From NCBI GenBank assembly GCA_025786725.1, contig JAHLTZ010000005.1:124001-188000 (forward strand): a stretch of 64,000 bases of DNA, written 5' to 3'. Shown one piece after another: positions 12,291 through 24,786 of the stretch (its first letter is position 1; each line of letters starts with the position of its first letter). Below the pieces are notes generated by a model. The model saw nothing but the letters and a program-made list of their open reading frames with translations. It was not told where the DNA came from and ran no database searches. This stretch comes from Syncephalis fuscata (lineage: Eukaryota; Zoopagomycota; Zoopagomycetes; Zoopagales; Piptocephalidaceae). Position numbers and translations under genes: made by a program.

Positions 12291-14358
12291 TTATAACATC
12301 AATGATTCATATAAGCCACCACCGTATTTGTCCATCCAGCCAATAGCGACACTTGATAGACGACACGCAGAAGACATCCTCGTCTTTTGTCTACTTGGCT
12401 CTGAAAGTGTTATTTCGCTGAGGTCTAAAGGCTTGTCTTCTTTTCCATCTTCAGTTTTTCTGTGGATAAGATGACTCATCAAGCTGTAAATACGTCCGGT
12501 GTGCGCATCAACAAGCCAGCTTTCTCCAGATTCACCACCAAGCATCGCACAGAAAGATCCAAGAAAGGGATTAAACACCACATAGTATGGACAAGTGATT
12601 GAACGCAGCAGATTTCCATTGCGAGCATCCAATACATCGACTGACCTATAGTTCTGGACGGTAATCAGCTTTTCGCTGTATAGATTTGTAACACCTCTGC
12701 TAAGTATAGGCCGGCTCCACAATATGCGCCCTTGGTCAGAGCTATCGATTGGCAGTAATGGGCCATAATCTCTAGCATCAAACAAAGACTGTGCCGAGTC
12801 ATTTGGTGCAGACTTTCCTAATGCAAACAAAGATAATAAACAGCCAAATGTTTTATCATTGCGTGTAAATTTCTTTTTTTCGTTCCATACAGTAATTAGA
12901 CACATCTTCTCTGTGTACATATCGGCCCTAATGACGGCGTTCGGACAATACGGAATGCTGACCTGACCCGATAAAATCTTTTTACACTGATGTTGATCTT
13001 TTTGAAAATCAAATGCTTCCCATTGGAGATTTAATGATTTGTTGTCCCTGCCAGTGGCATGCAAGGTTTGAGCAGTTTCAGACGTAGGTGTGTTTCTATC
13101 TTCTATTGGGCTAGGCATTATCGACCACGTTAGCAATTGGCACTGGTTGTGAGATGCAAACTGGATGCAGGCATCTGAATTACGCATATGCATTTTTGGA
13201 CCTTTTATCAACTTGTTACCACTTAAATCAATTAAATCAAATACGCGGTATGAATCTTTTTCGTAGATATTACGTAAAAGTATCCAATCATTATAAATGG
13301 TGACCGGGTTGTCTATATGAAATTGTTGCTTGTTAGCGCTTCTATCCCCAAGATAAATAATATTGGGAGTCGAATTGCCAGTATTGGGCCATATTACAAT
13401 TGCATCGTGATCGCGAGCCTTCCAGTTCATTATACTTTTAGTGGTCGGGGCACTAGTAGAATGTTTGTCTAAGGTATTGAAAACTTTGGATTCATGTTCT
13501 TTAATGCGTTGCACATCTGTTTCAGCTAAATTCATTATTTTTAATGACATTGATAAATACTTTATATAATTGTTGTTGCTAATAGTTGTTACTTACCTAT
13601 TGAAGCACCAACAGATAAATGGCTTACATTGTCATCTGCATTTATATGAATATAGGCCACGACAAAGTTATATGTTTCATAGATAGAGCTGATGTAAACA
13701 TCATTGTCAAATGGAAGTGCCAGTAAAGGAATGGTCAGTTTTTTCCAAGCTAACTCCTTGCTGTTTTGTTCATTTTCTTGCTAAAATCATCATGCTGAAT
13801 GGACCAGATTTCTGATTCTTGTTTGTCTAATACCAATGCGTTCCACGGATTTATGGCAGTCAGTTCCAGTCGAGCGCGTTTATTGACCGGCAATTCGCAA
13901 ATCTGTCTTTTGAATCTGCCTGCCATAAAGTTGTGATTCGTTTGCCGACGCCGATAATAAGCGTAAAACCATCGAGTGGTACTGAAATTCGAAGCAGACA
14001 GCAAATCGTTAACAGGTAGTCTATATTCATCATTGCTATTACCATCTGCTGTAATAGTAGATGGCAATAAATGTCCTTGTTTTGTCTGGTTTGTATCGGA
14101 TGTAGAGTCTTTTAATTTTGTTGCAGTAGTTGTGTGCCAATTATACCGTGTAAGCCATTTTTGCTCGCGCTGATCACCCAGTGGAAACTCTCGCTTATAT
14201 TGTCGTTCCCAATAGCTAGGTCGATCAACTATCGCCTGGTGAATAAATCGACAGCTGTTGGCAAAAGCCATTAGTTCTTTGTCTCCCATAAAGCGACATA
14301 GGTGTAATAAAACATCGCGGTTTTGCCATAAACTTTTATTATGAGTATCTAAAGGCAT
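12291..14358 (-). CDS. F-box protein with a long beta-propeller-like C-terminal region, copy 1 (intact)
   Basis: Likely substrate receptor of an SCF ubiquitin ligase. The N terminus carries an F-box-like helix set (DVLLHLCRFMGDKELMAFAN, then SCRFIHQAIVDRPSYWERQY). Frame logic places two introns: 13781-13833 (53 nt, gtatta..tttag) and 13526-13596 (71 nt, gtaagt..tttag), giving exons 13834-14358, 13597-13780 and 12291-13525. After splicing, NPWNAL joins QENEQNSKELAWKKL in frame. The large last exon has repeated motifs such as AIVIWPNTGNSTPNIIYLGD, KILSGQVSIPYCPNAVIRA and SVDVLDARNGNLLRS, reminiscent of diverged propeller blades; no canonical WD repeats are evident. A paralogue with the same exon plan lies at 45.6-47.6 kb on the other strand. 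Confidence 0.72.
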
Positions 14359-15209
14359 AGTTAATTAGAAATAATAACTGTGCTAAAAGTGTAATATGAT
14401 AGACAGAGCGAACAATAGCTAGTGAAAATAATAAAAAGGACATGAGGTGGATGTAGGCTGCTTTGTTCTATTTACATTATGCAGTAACACAAATACGCTG
14501 TTGTGAGTCTAAATAAGAGTGTCTCTTAGATTGCTCGGCATAGATATATTAAGGTACTTGTGTAGCACACACTCACCATAAATATTTACATGATTTGCCC
14601 ACCTTATAATAAAGTATTGGTCTTCACTTTATTTTACCAATCAATTAGTTGTTTTATCCATGACAGCGTGTATCTTTTCGTAGCTCCTCTATCTTATATT
14701 ATAGCACTATGGCAGCTAAAACTAATGTATAATCCACAATATCTTGTAATTATATCATTTATTCACCAGGTGACAAGCACTTTTGTCTTAAATTTACTAT
14801 TACCATATTTGGTAATTATAAATTATATTTTTCACAGCCCTATATTTTAAGTGAACATTTTCTATTTGTTTCCTGGCGCTACTTTTATGTAATAAAAATA
14901 ACTATGTAAATGATTAGCTTTTATAAAAAAAATAAAAGCAGGATATTTAATCACTTTTTAAGCATATTCGTATAATTATAATTATTGCTTTTATTTCATT
15001 GTAATACTATTATTTATCATATTTACAATAACAAACTATTAGCTCTAATGTATTATAATAGTCATATTTATATTAAATACCACAATACATGATTATTAAC
15101 TTATGTAATAATGTTTTATAAAACAAGAATAAAATATTAGATTAAATAAATGATTGCTCTAAATTTATTTGAATCGTTATGTTTATTCGTTAATAAAGCA
15201 AATACATAA
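14359..15209. other. AT-rich spacer with part of a local repeat
   Basis: A hydrophobic open frame at 14590-14850 (+) lies in very AT-rich sequence and shows no family resemblance, so it is not called. The stretch 15065-15145 (tattaaatacc..tacatgattatta..ttataaaacaa..atattaga) recurs in diverged form at about 18755-18830. It lies just past the 3' end of the fungalysin gene. Confidence 0.45.
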
Positions 15210-17171
15210 TTATGCTTTACAGTTGGATGGTAAGCTAGTATCGGCCGTCTTAGTAAGATCTTTAGAAGCGGCCTTATATCCAAGGCCTCGCTTGGCAAAT
15301 CCACGCCAGATTTCACAAGCATGTTTACCACCAGTCAATTGCTGTTCAGCTTGAATGATAGCATCTCGAGCTTGAAGGAATGTTGGATTGCACGGTTGTA
15401 ATTTTAAACCATCGATGATAATTTGCATTAACAGCGTATTACCCTTTGAAATGTCGGCCAAGTATTTGTTTGTTGGAACCCAAGCTTATTGACAAAGTTC
15501 CAATAGACCTCGTACAACATTGTGGCCCAAATTTCGCCAATATTATGTACCTCACCACCCCATTCAGGCTGATTTAGATAATCATAAGTCTTGGGATTTG
15601 CAGTTATGTCAGTTGAGTATGGATGATGACGAATATTTTTACCAACAACATATTTGCCCATTTCAACGTTTTTAGTAAATTTGTCTAACGCTTTCATCTC
15701 GATCCAGTAAGCAAAGAAATCACTCCATCCTTCGCCCATGCCTCTAGATTCTTGTGCCCGCAAGCATAAAGCATTTTTAGAACCACCAGTGAGTCGATTA
15801 GATACGCCATGACCATATTCGTGTGAAATGATATCATTTTCAAAATCACCGTCGCGGCCTGGGCTTACATTGTCAAAACCAAACATTGCCATCGTTGGTC
15901 GTTCACCATCAAGCGTAGGCAAAAAAAATGCATTGCCACGATAACCTGGAAAATCATAGCCTTGCAATGCTTGGGCGGCTACAGCATCCCCACCCTTGCC
16001 ACCTTTGTCACCGTTGTTTTCTTGGAAGTTGCCAGCAGCTTCATTGAAACCATATTGATAGAAAAGATCATGCATAATGTTGGTGATATAAAATAAATTG
16101 GTAACAGCTGCATTGATATTGTCTTTTGGAGCTTTTTTAGCGTCGTATGCAAAATCGAATTTTAGATTTTTTCCACCATCTGGACGAGTGCTATTTTTCC
16201 ACTTAGATTCGTCGTCATCGATCATATCATAATCATAATCTTCGACTTCATAGTTGGCCTGAGCAAACACATTGTTACCAACCGTAGTGGTAAACTGTTT
16301 GCTTCCCTGTGTGTGCCAGCCATTTGGCGATGCGGTCTTGTCAGCTGGATTCGTGACGGTTTGAAGTGGTGTATCGATAGGATTATTGTTGCCAAATTTA
16401 ACAACACTGTAGCTGGCAAAAGATATTAAATCACTCAGCGCGAGTATTTTGGTGCCATCAGCCGATACATGGGCCGAGAAATAATTGAGTGGTAGCTTGA
16501 CTGTAAATTCCCAAGCAGGTTCTACTTCATTGGCGCTTGTTTGAATGTATGATTGCGATGCCTTTACAGCAGACTTGGTAAAACCAACATTCTTGAGCAG
16601 ATATGACTGACCACCACCTGTAGACTTGGCCTGTGGTACAACTTGGACCTTGCTGGCATCGAATTGCTGTTGATGTGTGTGGCAAGTATACTCAAAGCAT
16701 CGGCTGGAGAAACAAATCCGGCGGTCTGGCCATGCCATGTTTTATGTGGTTGAGCTACCAACTGGTTAGCTGTGTTGGTCTTGAAGAAGCTGTTGTCATA
16801 GGCAATGATCTTGTTTGCTTTGTCGACATGAACACCCATGACACCATTGGAGACTTTAATGCCTTGATGGTTTGCTGAAGGTAGACATGGGTGGTACCGC
16901 TGAGCTTGGATTTGTGCGAGGTGGTCACAACAAAGTCACCATCCTTGATATGGAGCTGCGAACGAGCAAACTCAAGCGCAACTTCTTGTGCATTGTGAGG
17001 TGTAAATGACGCTGGTGGTTTGTAGCTGCCTAGATTGGGCGACAAAGTGCGAACTGCAGAATCGACGTTAATCTTGGGAATGATAGAGTCAACCTCAATT
17101 CGTTGGTTGGCACATGAAACGGCGGCAACAAATGCCAGAATCAGCGAAGCAATACGTAGATCGATGTGCAT
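15210..17171 (-). CDS. Secreted M36 metalloprotease (fungalysin), frame interrupted three times
   Basis: Extracellular zinc endopeptidase made as a preproenzyme. A signal peptide (LRIASLILAFVAAVSCANQ) is followed by an FTP-type propeptide (FTPHNAQEVALEFARSQL, TTHVYLQQTIK, YDNSFFKTNTANQLV). The catalytic domain has FYITNIMHDLFYQYGFNEAA, the zinc site DIISHEYGHGVSNRLTGG with the catalytic Glu intact, the third-ligand region GMGEGWSDFFAYW, and the C-terminal IIIDGLKLQPCNPTFLQARD with TGGKHACEIWRGFAKRGLG. Reading the whole protein needs three frame changes, near 16868, 16690 and 15475. Each equals one missing base, and each falls in a run (GGG, AA, GGG), while all family motifs are intact. The gene is therefore either a very recent pseudogene or, more likely, intact with consensus errors. 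No introns are needed. Confidence 0.88.
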
Positions 17172-19154
17172 TTTGATAATAAAAAGCGAAGAGTTGTGAT
17201 ACGCAAATTGGTTAAAAACAATAAAGATTGGTTAAAAACAGTGGATTTCAAAAACAGTGTTAATCGTAAGTTAGATTGTCGTAGATGGATCGCGTAATTG
17301 GTAAGATGTTGAACGTAAGATTGATGATGTGTGGTTATAATGCCCTACAATAATACTTCAACAAACACAGCTTTTATAATGAATTCCACATCTACGCGAT
17401 GTAAGTTTTGATTTGCAATTCAATAAAACATAGTCACACATTACCGATAGGTTGGCACTGGATATACGTATAGCCAGTTGTTGGCCTGTATCAGCATATG
17501 TTATACACAATTTACTGGTATTGGCTAAGTTATATCCCAGAATATGTGTAGTACATTAGTAGGCCTCAAATCAAATGGTTCCACAACATGTGATTGATGA
17601 TGCGCATTAAATCATTACAACATCTAACATTTATTGCGTGTTACTTAGACTATATAAAGGCGAAAAGCAAAGGCAAAAGTTCATTTATGGGTGGTTCATG
17701 TATCTAATAGCCCTTTAATTTAATTAAAACAAGCCAGTAGCTAGTCATAATGATAGTCTAGGCCTGAAGTATAGCCCCATGGGCGGTTTGAATTTGATTA
17801 ATGGCAGTCAATTTGAAGTCTCATTATTTCTTGACACATGATTGCTTCCAATAATCAATCACGTCATAGCCGAACAAATGGCGAGTCCTTAATCAGTTTT
17901 AAGTTTCAAACGATTATATTCGTAACATTAGATTTATATAACAGCATCAGCAATTCAATAATGTATTGTCTTTTACTATTGAATAAATTATTGATTTACA
18001 GTCAGTGTATTTGATGTGTAAATTTGCACTATTTAGTTTTAATACATAATTTAATAAATCATTATCGACGTCATATATCGTACGGCTTAATATTACCTAT
18101 ATTCATTCATAAAAAAGGCCTTTTTATTTCTTTTGCTAATTTGTTTGCACAAAGTCATTTGAACTCCTTGTATGGACTATTTGGAAGCTTGAAAAATAAA
18201 AGTTGTGTTATTTTCAGCTAATAAGAAGACTGTTTGTAAATGTCAGCTTGGCTATTATAGATATGTCTGTTTTACCTAATGGATTTGATTCACCACAGGC
18301 AGCAAAAAAAGCTGATTGTTTAATTTTCAGCATAACTTTTAGTTCAGTTTTAATATGATTTTGTATTTTCTGTTCTAATTGGATAAACTTACTTTTGTAA
18401 GATTGTGTCAATAGGATAATATTTTGCATCATCCAGAAGCAATGCTTTAATATTACCGCTGTAACACAATTTATAATTTACTATTAGGCTTTTATGCTAT
18501 GAATCAAATTATATGAACTATCAATAGGTAGTCATTTCTATATTTACTACAATTAATGTTTTTGCTGTAGGTTAATAATTTGCTTTTCTATTACATTGAG
18601 TAAACTATTCACCCGTATGACCATTTTTATTTTGTTAAAAGTATAGGTTGTACCATTGTGTCAAATTTCAGTGTTATGCCGATACACCTGTTGTTTTGAA
18701 ATGTTTTTACAAGTCATAAATGATCGATTTTAATAAATTATTAAGTTTAAATCTATATTAAATATCAGAATACATGATTATTACATTAGATTATAGTGTT
18801 TATAAAACAATAAAAATATTAGATTTAACAAGCTGTTACTAGCATGATAACATGCTTATATTTTGTAAGTGTGACTAAAAAATACATCAAACAGTTGAAT
18901 AGTCTGTTAATATTATATATGATTAGCCACAAAAATGATACATATATCGAATATTGACACTAATTACTAGCAAGCAGACAGCTATTACAAAGATGTAAAG
19001 ACTAAATCATTGACGTAAGTGTTGGTAAACATTGAAAGCCAACGCTATAGAATAGTATCAAAATAACGCATTGCCTGATCGTCTAAGCTACACGTTTTAA
19101 AATCATGATTATAACAACACAGTATGAATAAACAATGCATAGTTTATTTTAGCT
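17172..19154. other. Two-kilobase spacer with diverged local repeats
   Basis: Starts with the fungalysin upstream region, in which gttaaaaaca is repeated in tandem near 17210-17240. No gene could be recognised. A lysine-rich open frame of 72 codons at 18214-18432 (-) is left uncalled. About 18755-18830 matches the repeat beside 15065-15145, and about 19045-19105 matches 9400-9460, so this spacer is built partly of old repeats. Confidence 0.4.
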
Positions 19155-20452
19155 TCAAACTAGAGATAGCGTTGTCATTGATGGATTGAGCCTACTAAAT
19201 ACTTGCTGATCACGTGGGAATACAAATTCCATTACCATCTCGTGAGCAGTGAATCGATTAACAGGCCTTGGTGCCAGTAAAAGTGTGATCCATAGGACAA
19301 TTGTAATAACATCATATCGATTAGCAATATTTTGAATTCTGGATCAATAGTAATTAGCTCATGCTTAATTTCATTTGCTTGGAATGCTTTGATGACATCG
19401 CTCTTGTATTTCTTTTGTATTTTTTTAGCATGTAATCCGAAATAATTATTATATGGAAGTTTTCCCATTAGCAGCTCATACAACACTACGCCAATTGACC
19501 AAGATTCAGATTTAGGAAAACTGCTTCGGTAGCCATCATGCATAAACGTTTCGGGGCTACAGTAGGAATACGTTTCGCACCGCAATGTACCCATCATACT
19601 GGCTTTTTCTTTAGTAGAAGTATAGAAATTGATAAGCTGGAGCGAAGCAAGGCCGGTTTCATTTACATCAATGATAATATCTAATAAAAGTGTTAAACAA
19701 TATTAAACATATTGCACAAACTTACTATTAGGCTGAATGTCCCGATGTACAATATTGTTGCAGTGAAGGTAAGCATTGGCTATTATAATTCAAATTATTT
19801 GTGTCAACATAAGCTATAATGGTAAATAAACCTACTTACCCACTAGCAATTGGCGGGTAATCATATAGGCTAACTTGTACCGATAATCAGTAGGATTTTG
19901 ATTTATAAATTGACGAAGACTAATGGCAGATTCTTTTCTTAAATAGACGGCACAGTTAAAACCATCAGTCGTATCAAACGTTTTTTCAACCCGTGAAAAA
20001 AGATCAAGAGACCAATATGGTAGATTGCATTGCTTATTTGTTGAACTTAAATCAAAGATTTTCTACAGTAATGTCAGTATATAGTACAATATGAATATAT
20101 ATATGTATGTATATATTAAAATGTTTACCTTTGTAATTTCTATTTCGTTATCGTATCTTTTATCTTTTTTCGCGCATTTTAAAAAGGCGGGTTTTTGGAG
20201 AAAGTTTACTTTGGCTGTTTTTATATTAGCATTTTTAGGTATCCATCTAATGTTAGTTACGCCAGTTGTCGGTGCAACTATTGGGTATTTTCTAAAAGCT
20301 TTTTGAGCTAAAGGACCTTGAGTAAATTCTATTTTTGCTACATTATTTTTAGTCAAATCAAGCTTAGTGGTTTGTGCAACAGAATTGGATGTTAAACAAC
20401 AAACAACAGCAGCTACAGAGACGATAGATTCTAAATGAATATTGAGATGCAT
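19155..20452 (-). CDS. Secreted protein-kinase-like protein with degenerate DFG motif (predicted pseudokinase)
   Basis: The start at 20450-20452 gives a classic secretion signal (HLESIVSVAAVVCCLTSNSV), followed directly by a kinase fold. The beta-3 lysine candidate is AFLKCAKKDKRYD and the C-helix Glu candidate is NEIEITK. The catalytic loop is IVHRDIQPN-N. The position of DFG reads LQLINFYTS, so the metal-binding Asp is Asn and the Gly is Tyr. The activation segment ends TYSYCSPE, followed by SESWSIGVVLYELLMGKLPY. Exons are joined by introns at about 20063-20125, 19785-19840 and 19680-19725. One base appears lost near 19300 (in GG); in the next frame the expected ending returns (LLLAPRPVNRFTAHEMVMEF) with the stop at 19155-19157. 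Role unknown; export plus a non-canonical DFG suggests a secreted regulator or effector. Confidence 0.7.
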
Positions 20453-20853
20453 TTTTCTAGTAAAATAAATGTGTGATGATAAATAACCAATTGATTGCCT
20501 AGAAAATAAAAACTGTTCATTTTTATAGCTCATATTTGATTTTGATTAAGCTATTGCTTTGTTGTAACAATGACATGTGATACTAGATCAATTTAGCAAT
20601 ATCGCCATATTAGTGATTTTAAACTCAACTACAAATATATTTGATTTCCGTAAAAAGAGTGTAGTTTAAAAGCAATAGTTTCTTCATGTTGTGATAATCT
20701 CAAAAAGTATATTGTCAATATCAATTATATCCATAAAAGCACATTTAAAAAATATGGCTGCAGCTAAAAATATCTTTGTCGTATTATCATTGACAATTAT
20801 TGCCATACAAACTAACACCATTTTATTATTATTGCAGTTAATATCCACTAGTT
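20453..20853. other. Spacer between the pseudokinase-like gene and lipoyl synthase
   Basis: Promoter side of the secreted kinase-like gene and 3' flank of lipoyl synthase. No recognisable gene. Confidence 0.5.
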
Positions 20854-22489
20854 CTAAACAGAAGATGAAAGCGAGGAAGATCTATTTGCACGTAAAATGT
20901 TGCTGATAAAGAATTCGCCCGCTTTATAGGAAGACCGTACCAATGGACCACTTGCAACATACTTGAATCCCATCTGCTCACCAATCTTTTGCCAGTGCTC
21001 AAACTTTTCTGGTGGTACATACTCGGACACCTAGTAATGGTGATGTACAATAAATATATGGTTTATCCCCACTCTCCATTGTATCTCACCTTCATATGTT
21101 TACGTGTAGGACGCATATACTGTCCAAGGGTCAAGCAATCGACTTCAGATGCTCGTAAATCTACGTTTTATACCTTTATTAATACACACTATCAATATTA
21201 TAGTATTACTAGCTCACCTTTCATGGCCTGTAGTACTTCTTCATCTGTCTCACCACAGCCCAACATGATTGATGTTTTGGTAAATAAACCTGGCCTAACC
21301 TTCTTTGCATGTTCCAATACGCCGATAGACTGGCGATAACCAGCACGTCGATCGCGTACATACTTTTGTAGCCCCTCAACCGTTTCAATGTTATGTGCAT
21401 ACACGTCAAGTCCTGACAATGCTACTGTGGCTACATTGTCCAAATTACCTTGGAAATCGCCCGTTAAGCATTCTACGAGAATATGTGGTGCTCTGGATTG
21501 TAATACACATATTAACAATAAATCAATGCACATTAACTAGCAAGCTTACTTTTCTTTTAGGCGTCTAATAGTTTGGGCAAAATGCTCTGATCCACCATCT
21601 GGTAAATCTACATATTTTCTCATTAGACACCATTTATAGTACTTTCAAGTAATAAAAATAATAACAATAAACTCACCATCTCGATCCACTGATGTCATCA
21701 CAATATAATCAACACCCCAGCGAGAAATAGCATCGGCAGTGTTTTCTGGCTCGTTAGGATCCAACGGTTTTGGTGTTTTACTTGTTTTAACCGAACAGAA
21801 ACGACACGCCCGGTACATTCATCTCCCATCAACTATCCTGTCAGTTAGTACTTGCTATATTATTATGATATACAGTGCAATTACCATAATAGTGGCTGTA
21901 GCGGTCTGATGCTCTCCACCGCCCCAACAATCGGATATATTGGGACATTTGGCCTCTTCACATACCTAATAAACGTATAGAATAAGTTGTAAGTAATTAA
22001 ATAACAACTATTTACAGTGTGCAAATTAAGTTCACGCAGATTCTTGCGAATGCGTTGGAAATTCGATCCAGTAGGCACGCTCTGCTTTAGCCAAGAAGGT
22101 AGACGTTCTCTATTACATGAATCGCGTGTTAAATAAGTAATAACAACAATAAACATGATTGCGTCATACCTGGGACGTCGTGTAGTCGTTGTTGCTGTTT
22201 TGATTGTTTCCAAAGTATTAGCATCGGAGGTATTGCCAGTAATAAAGTCATCAAGCGTTGGGCCTTCTTCTAAACGACGCGAAAACTCCTGAAGACGTCC
22301 AGAAGACACCTCGTCTTTAGTAGAAGAACCAGTATAGAATCCTCTACTGGCAACAGCGCCTACACGAGTTGCCAAACAAGCCCGAGTCAACTATAATCAA
22401 TTGTTAGTATGAAGGAACAGATTGGCAGCAGCACTAAACAAGCATTAAACACCTACCAGTGTAGAACGAATTGAAACTGCAGTAAACAT
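20854..22489 (-). CDS. LIP5: Lipoyl synthase, mitochondrial (radical SAM)
   Basis: Inserts two sulfurs into protein-bound octanoyl groups to make lipoate. The start at 22487-22489 gives a presequence ([10 protein letters not shown], spliced to [19 protein letters not shown]). Conserved blocks: [40 protein letters not shown] (auxiliary cluster); the radical-SAM cysteines in [79 protein letters not shown]; and [20 protein letters not shown] ending [19 protein letters not shown]. About six introns. In the radical-SAM motif one C is missing from a CCC run near 21810 (the genome reads ACCGGGCG where ACC CGG GCG is expected). In an enzyme this conserved a consensus error is likely. It uses the octanoyl-ACP product of the ACP encoded at 1.5-2.0 kb. 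Confidence 0.94.
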
Positions 22490-22897
22490 GATTAGCGTGG
22501 AGGAAAAGAGTGTAATTTTGATTAACCGTGAGTATATTTTAAATCAAAACAGGCACTATTGAATTTAGGATCTATAGCTTTAAAATGGGATCAAATGACA
22601 AAAACAATTAAATAAACAAAAATTAGTATAAAAGAGTTATTAAACAGCTGCTTCTATAGCCAATCAGACCAAATAAATGGCATTTTGAACAATCAATTTG
22701 TTAATTATTCAACCCAAACATGAAATTATAACTAGCAGTTTATTAAAAGTATGATCTGCTTATTGGTAAAATAAAATGATATGTATATGTGTATATAGCC
22801 ACTAATAACAAACAAAAATATTGGATATACAATGATAGACATTGTTGTATAATTGTATACTAATTAAATGATGCGTATCTAAAATGAATAAAGCTTG
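22490..22897. other. Spacer between lipoyl synthase and the Q/H-rich gene
   Basis: AT-rich promoter side of lipoyl synthase and 3' flank of the next gene; no gene or repeat recognised. Confidence 0.5.
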
Positions 22898-24786
22898 CTA
22901 TTTGTTTAAGCCATCTTTTGTATCGGCGGCACTTGTACGCGATGCACGAAAACGAGTTGATCTAACCGGCGATAATAAAGGTTTATCCGTAGTGGTAGAA
23001 TGAGATGTACGTCTACTAGCATTCATACTTTGCGGCGGAGAAGTATTAGAAACTGTGGCCGTGGATGTATTATTGCTATTGTTATTATTATTATTATTAT
23101 TACTGCGCCGTCCATGAGATCGTTTGCCATGTGAATTGCCATGTTTTACTACTAATGTTCCAGTAGGTGGCCGTCTACAAGGTTATAACGTTTACTATTA
23201 TTCAGAAATGAATCTAATTTAACCGCTTACTTTGGATAATATCCCTGACGAGCCATTGTATTCATGGCAATTTCATGTCGGAAAGCGGCACACGGATCAT
23301 TCATCTGCCATATCTGTAATACATCAAATGTACGAGTATCTTTCTCGACAGAAGCCGAAACCGAAAGAGATGGTTTGGCTTCTTCATTTGCTTGAGCCAC
23401 CGGCACTACCGAATCCTTAGTTGAATCTGGTATCAATTGCCTAATGTGCATCGTTTCAACTAAAGGTGCGCTATTGCTAGATGACACAAGATGGGTGCTA
23501 AATGAACCAAATGGCTCATTCAAGTGAACAGTAGCTGCCGCATCTAAATACATTTCCATAGTAGATGGTTTACGGACAAGGGATCATCGCCTATCGATGC
23601 AGGTGACGACGTACGAAAAAAATCGGCCTGCTCATCATTAGATTGAATAGAAAAAGACGATGGCGAGGGCGGATCCTGTGCCGGTGATAAAGAACTAGCC
23701 GGTGTCAGCGTGGAACTGGAAAGTGTTTCCTCTTCCCAGGCCATTCGTACTAAATCTGACCCATCTTTGCCTTCTACACATATAATGTTTGGATTGCTAA
23801 CACTTAGTGCATCTAAAGAGATGGATGGACCAACACGGTAAGGGCGTCGTTGTCCAAAATAGCCATCTAGAAATATAGAAAAGTCATGGGCCGGCTGCAT
23901 CTCTTTACTTTCATGTGATATCGCATCTGTAGATAATAAATGAGGATTAATAGTAGGAATATTGGCGTTATTGGATCCTGTTGGATACAGTAAAGGTGCA
24001 GTAACTGTATTTGTTAAGGACTGGGATTAGAATAATGACATCCATTTCTATTTATTTAATTAATTAGTAGCTAGTAATAATTAATTATTGGGGTCAAAAT
24101 GCTTACGTTATATCGTTCGATTGGCTTAAATTAGTGGTTGCCGTATTATAATTAGAAAGTGCCAAAGACATTTCTGTCTGAAAAGATCGATTAGAAGATG
24201 GATCTTGATTAGGTAAAGATAATGTTTGTATAGTTTGAGGTAATCCATAAGCGTAATTTATGGAGGATTTTATAGAAGATGGCACTGACATGGTTGAATA
24301 ATGTTGCTGTTGACGCTGTTGTTGTTGATGATGATGGTGATAATAAAGGTGTTGTTGTTGATGGTGATGCTGTTGTTGTTGTTGTTGAGAATAATGACGG
24401 TGTTGTGGAGCATATGGATACGAGTGAGAAGAAACCATAGACATCCAACGATGAATGGGTCCGTGCGAGGGATTCGTAACAGTAGTTGATGGCGATGAAG
24501 TAAAAGGAGCAGAATGTGGTCGGTACTCCATGTCGTAAGGATACACAGATGCACCACTAGTAGGAAGAGAAGTAGGATTTGAACTAGCTACGCCAATCGA
24601 TGATTCTAAAATAGGCAATGAATGATGCTGATGGTGTTGCTGTTGCTGTTGTTGGTAATGATGCTGATATAGGTGTTTATGACTATTATTATTATTATTA
24701 CTATTATATGGTATCTGAACTAAACCCGATGGTGGTGGTTGGCGTTCATTCCAACCTTGAATAGGCTGTACAGCTAATTTATCCAT
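22898..24786 (-). CDS. Unrecognised Gln/His-rich, low-complexity protein
   Basis: I do not recognise the family. The first large exon encodes polyglutamine/polyhistidine tracts between about 24700 and 24290, among Ser/Thr/Pro-rich sequence. Then come two better-conserved-looking segments: DFSIFLDGYFGQRRPYRVGP with NIICVEGKDGSDLVRMAWEE, and VLQIWQMNDPCAAFRHEIAM followed by NTMARQGYYPK. The last exon is basic, Asn/Ser-rich and ends in RSTRFRASRTSAADTKDGLN with the stop at 22898-22900. Introns are inferred near 24005-24105 and 23175-23230. A single-base frame loss near 23555 separates two of the segments. The start at 24786 (MDKLAVQPIQGW) is uncertain: upstream in frame is a hydrophobic, CT-rich stretch that may be 5' UTR. 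The composition suggests a regulatory or scaffold protein, nothing more. Confidence 0.5.
24296..24395. repeat. Triplet repeats encoding polyGln/polyHis
   Basis: CAA/CAG/CAT runs on the minus strand within the Q/H-rich gene; a second cluster lies at about 24630-24670. Confidence 0.7.

Noticed and set aside
14590-14850. 86-codon hydrophobic frame on the plus strand
   Set aside because: Very AT-rich, no motif, no intron or neighbour support; composition alone explains it.
15210-17171. Introns as the cause of the three frame changes in the fungalysin gene
   Set aside because: No GT..AG pair at these points keeps the conserved residues; each change equals one missing base in or beside a short run.
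18214-18432. 72-codon lysine-rich frame on the minus strand
   Set aside because: No signal peptide, domain or splice support; lies in a repeat-containing spacer.
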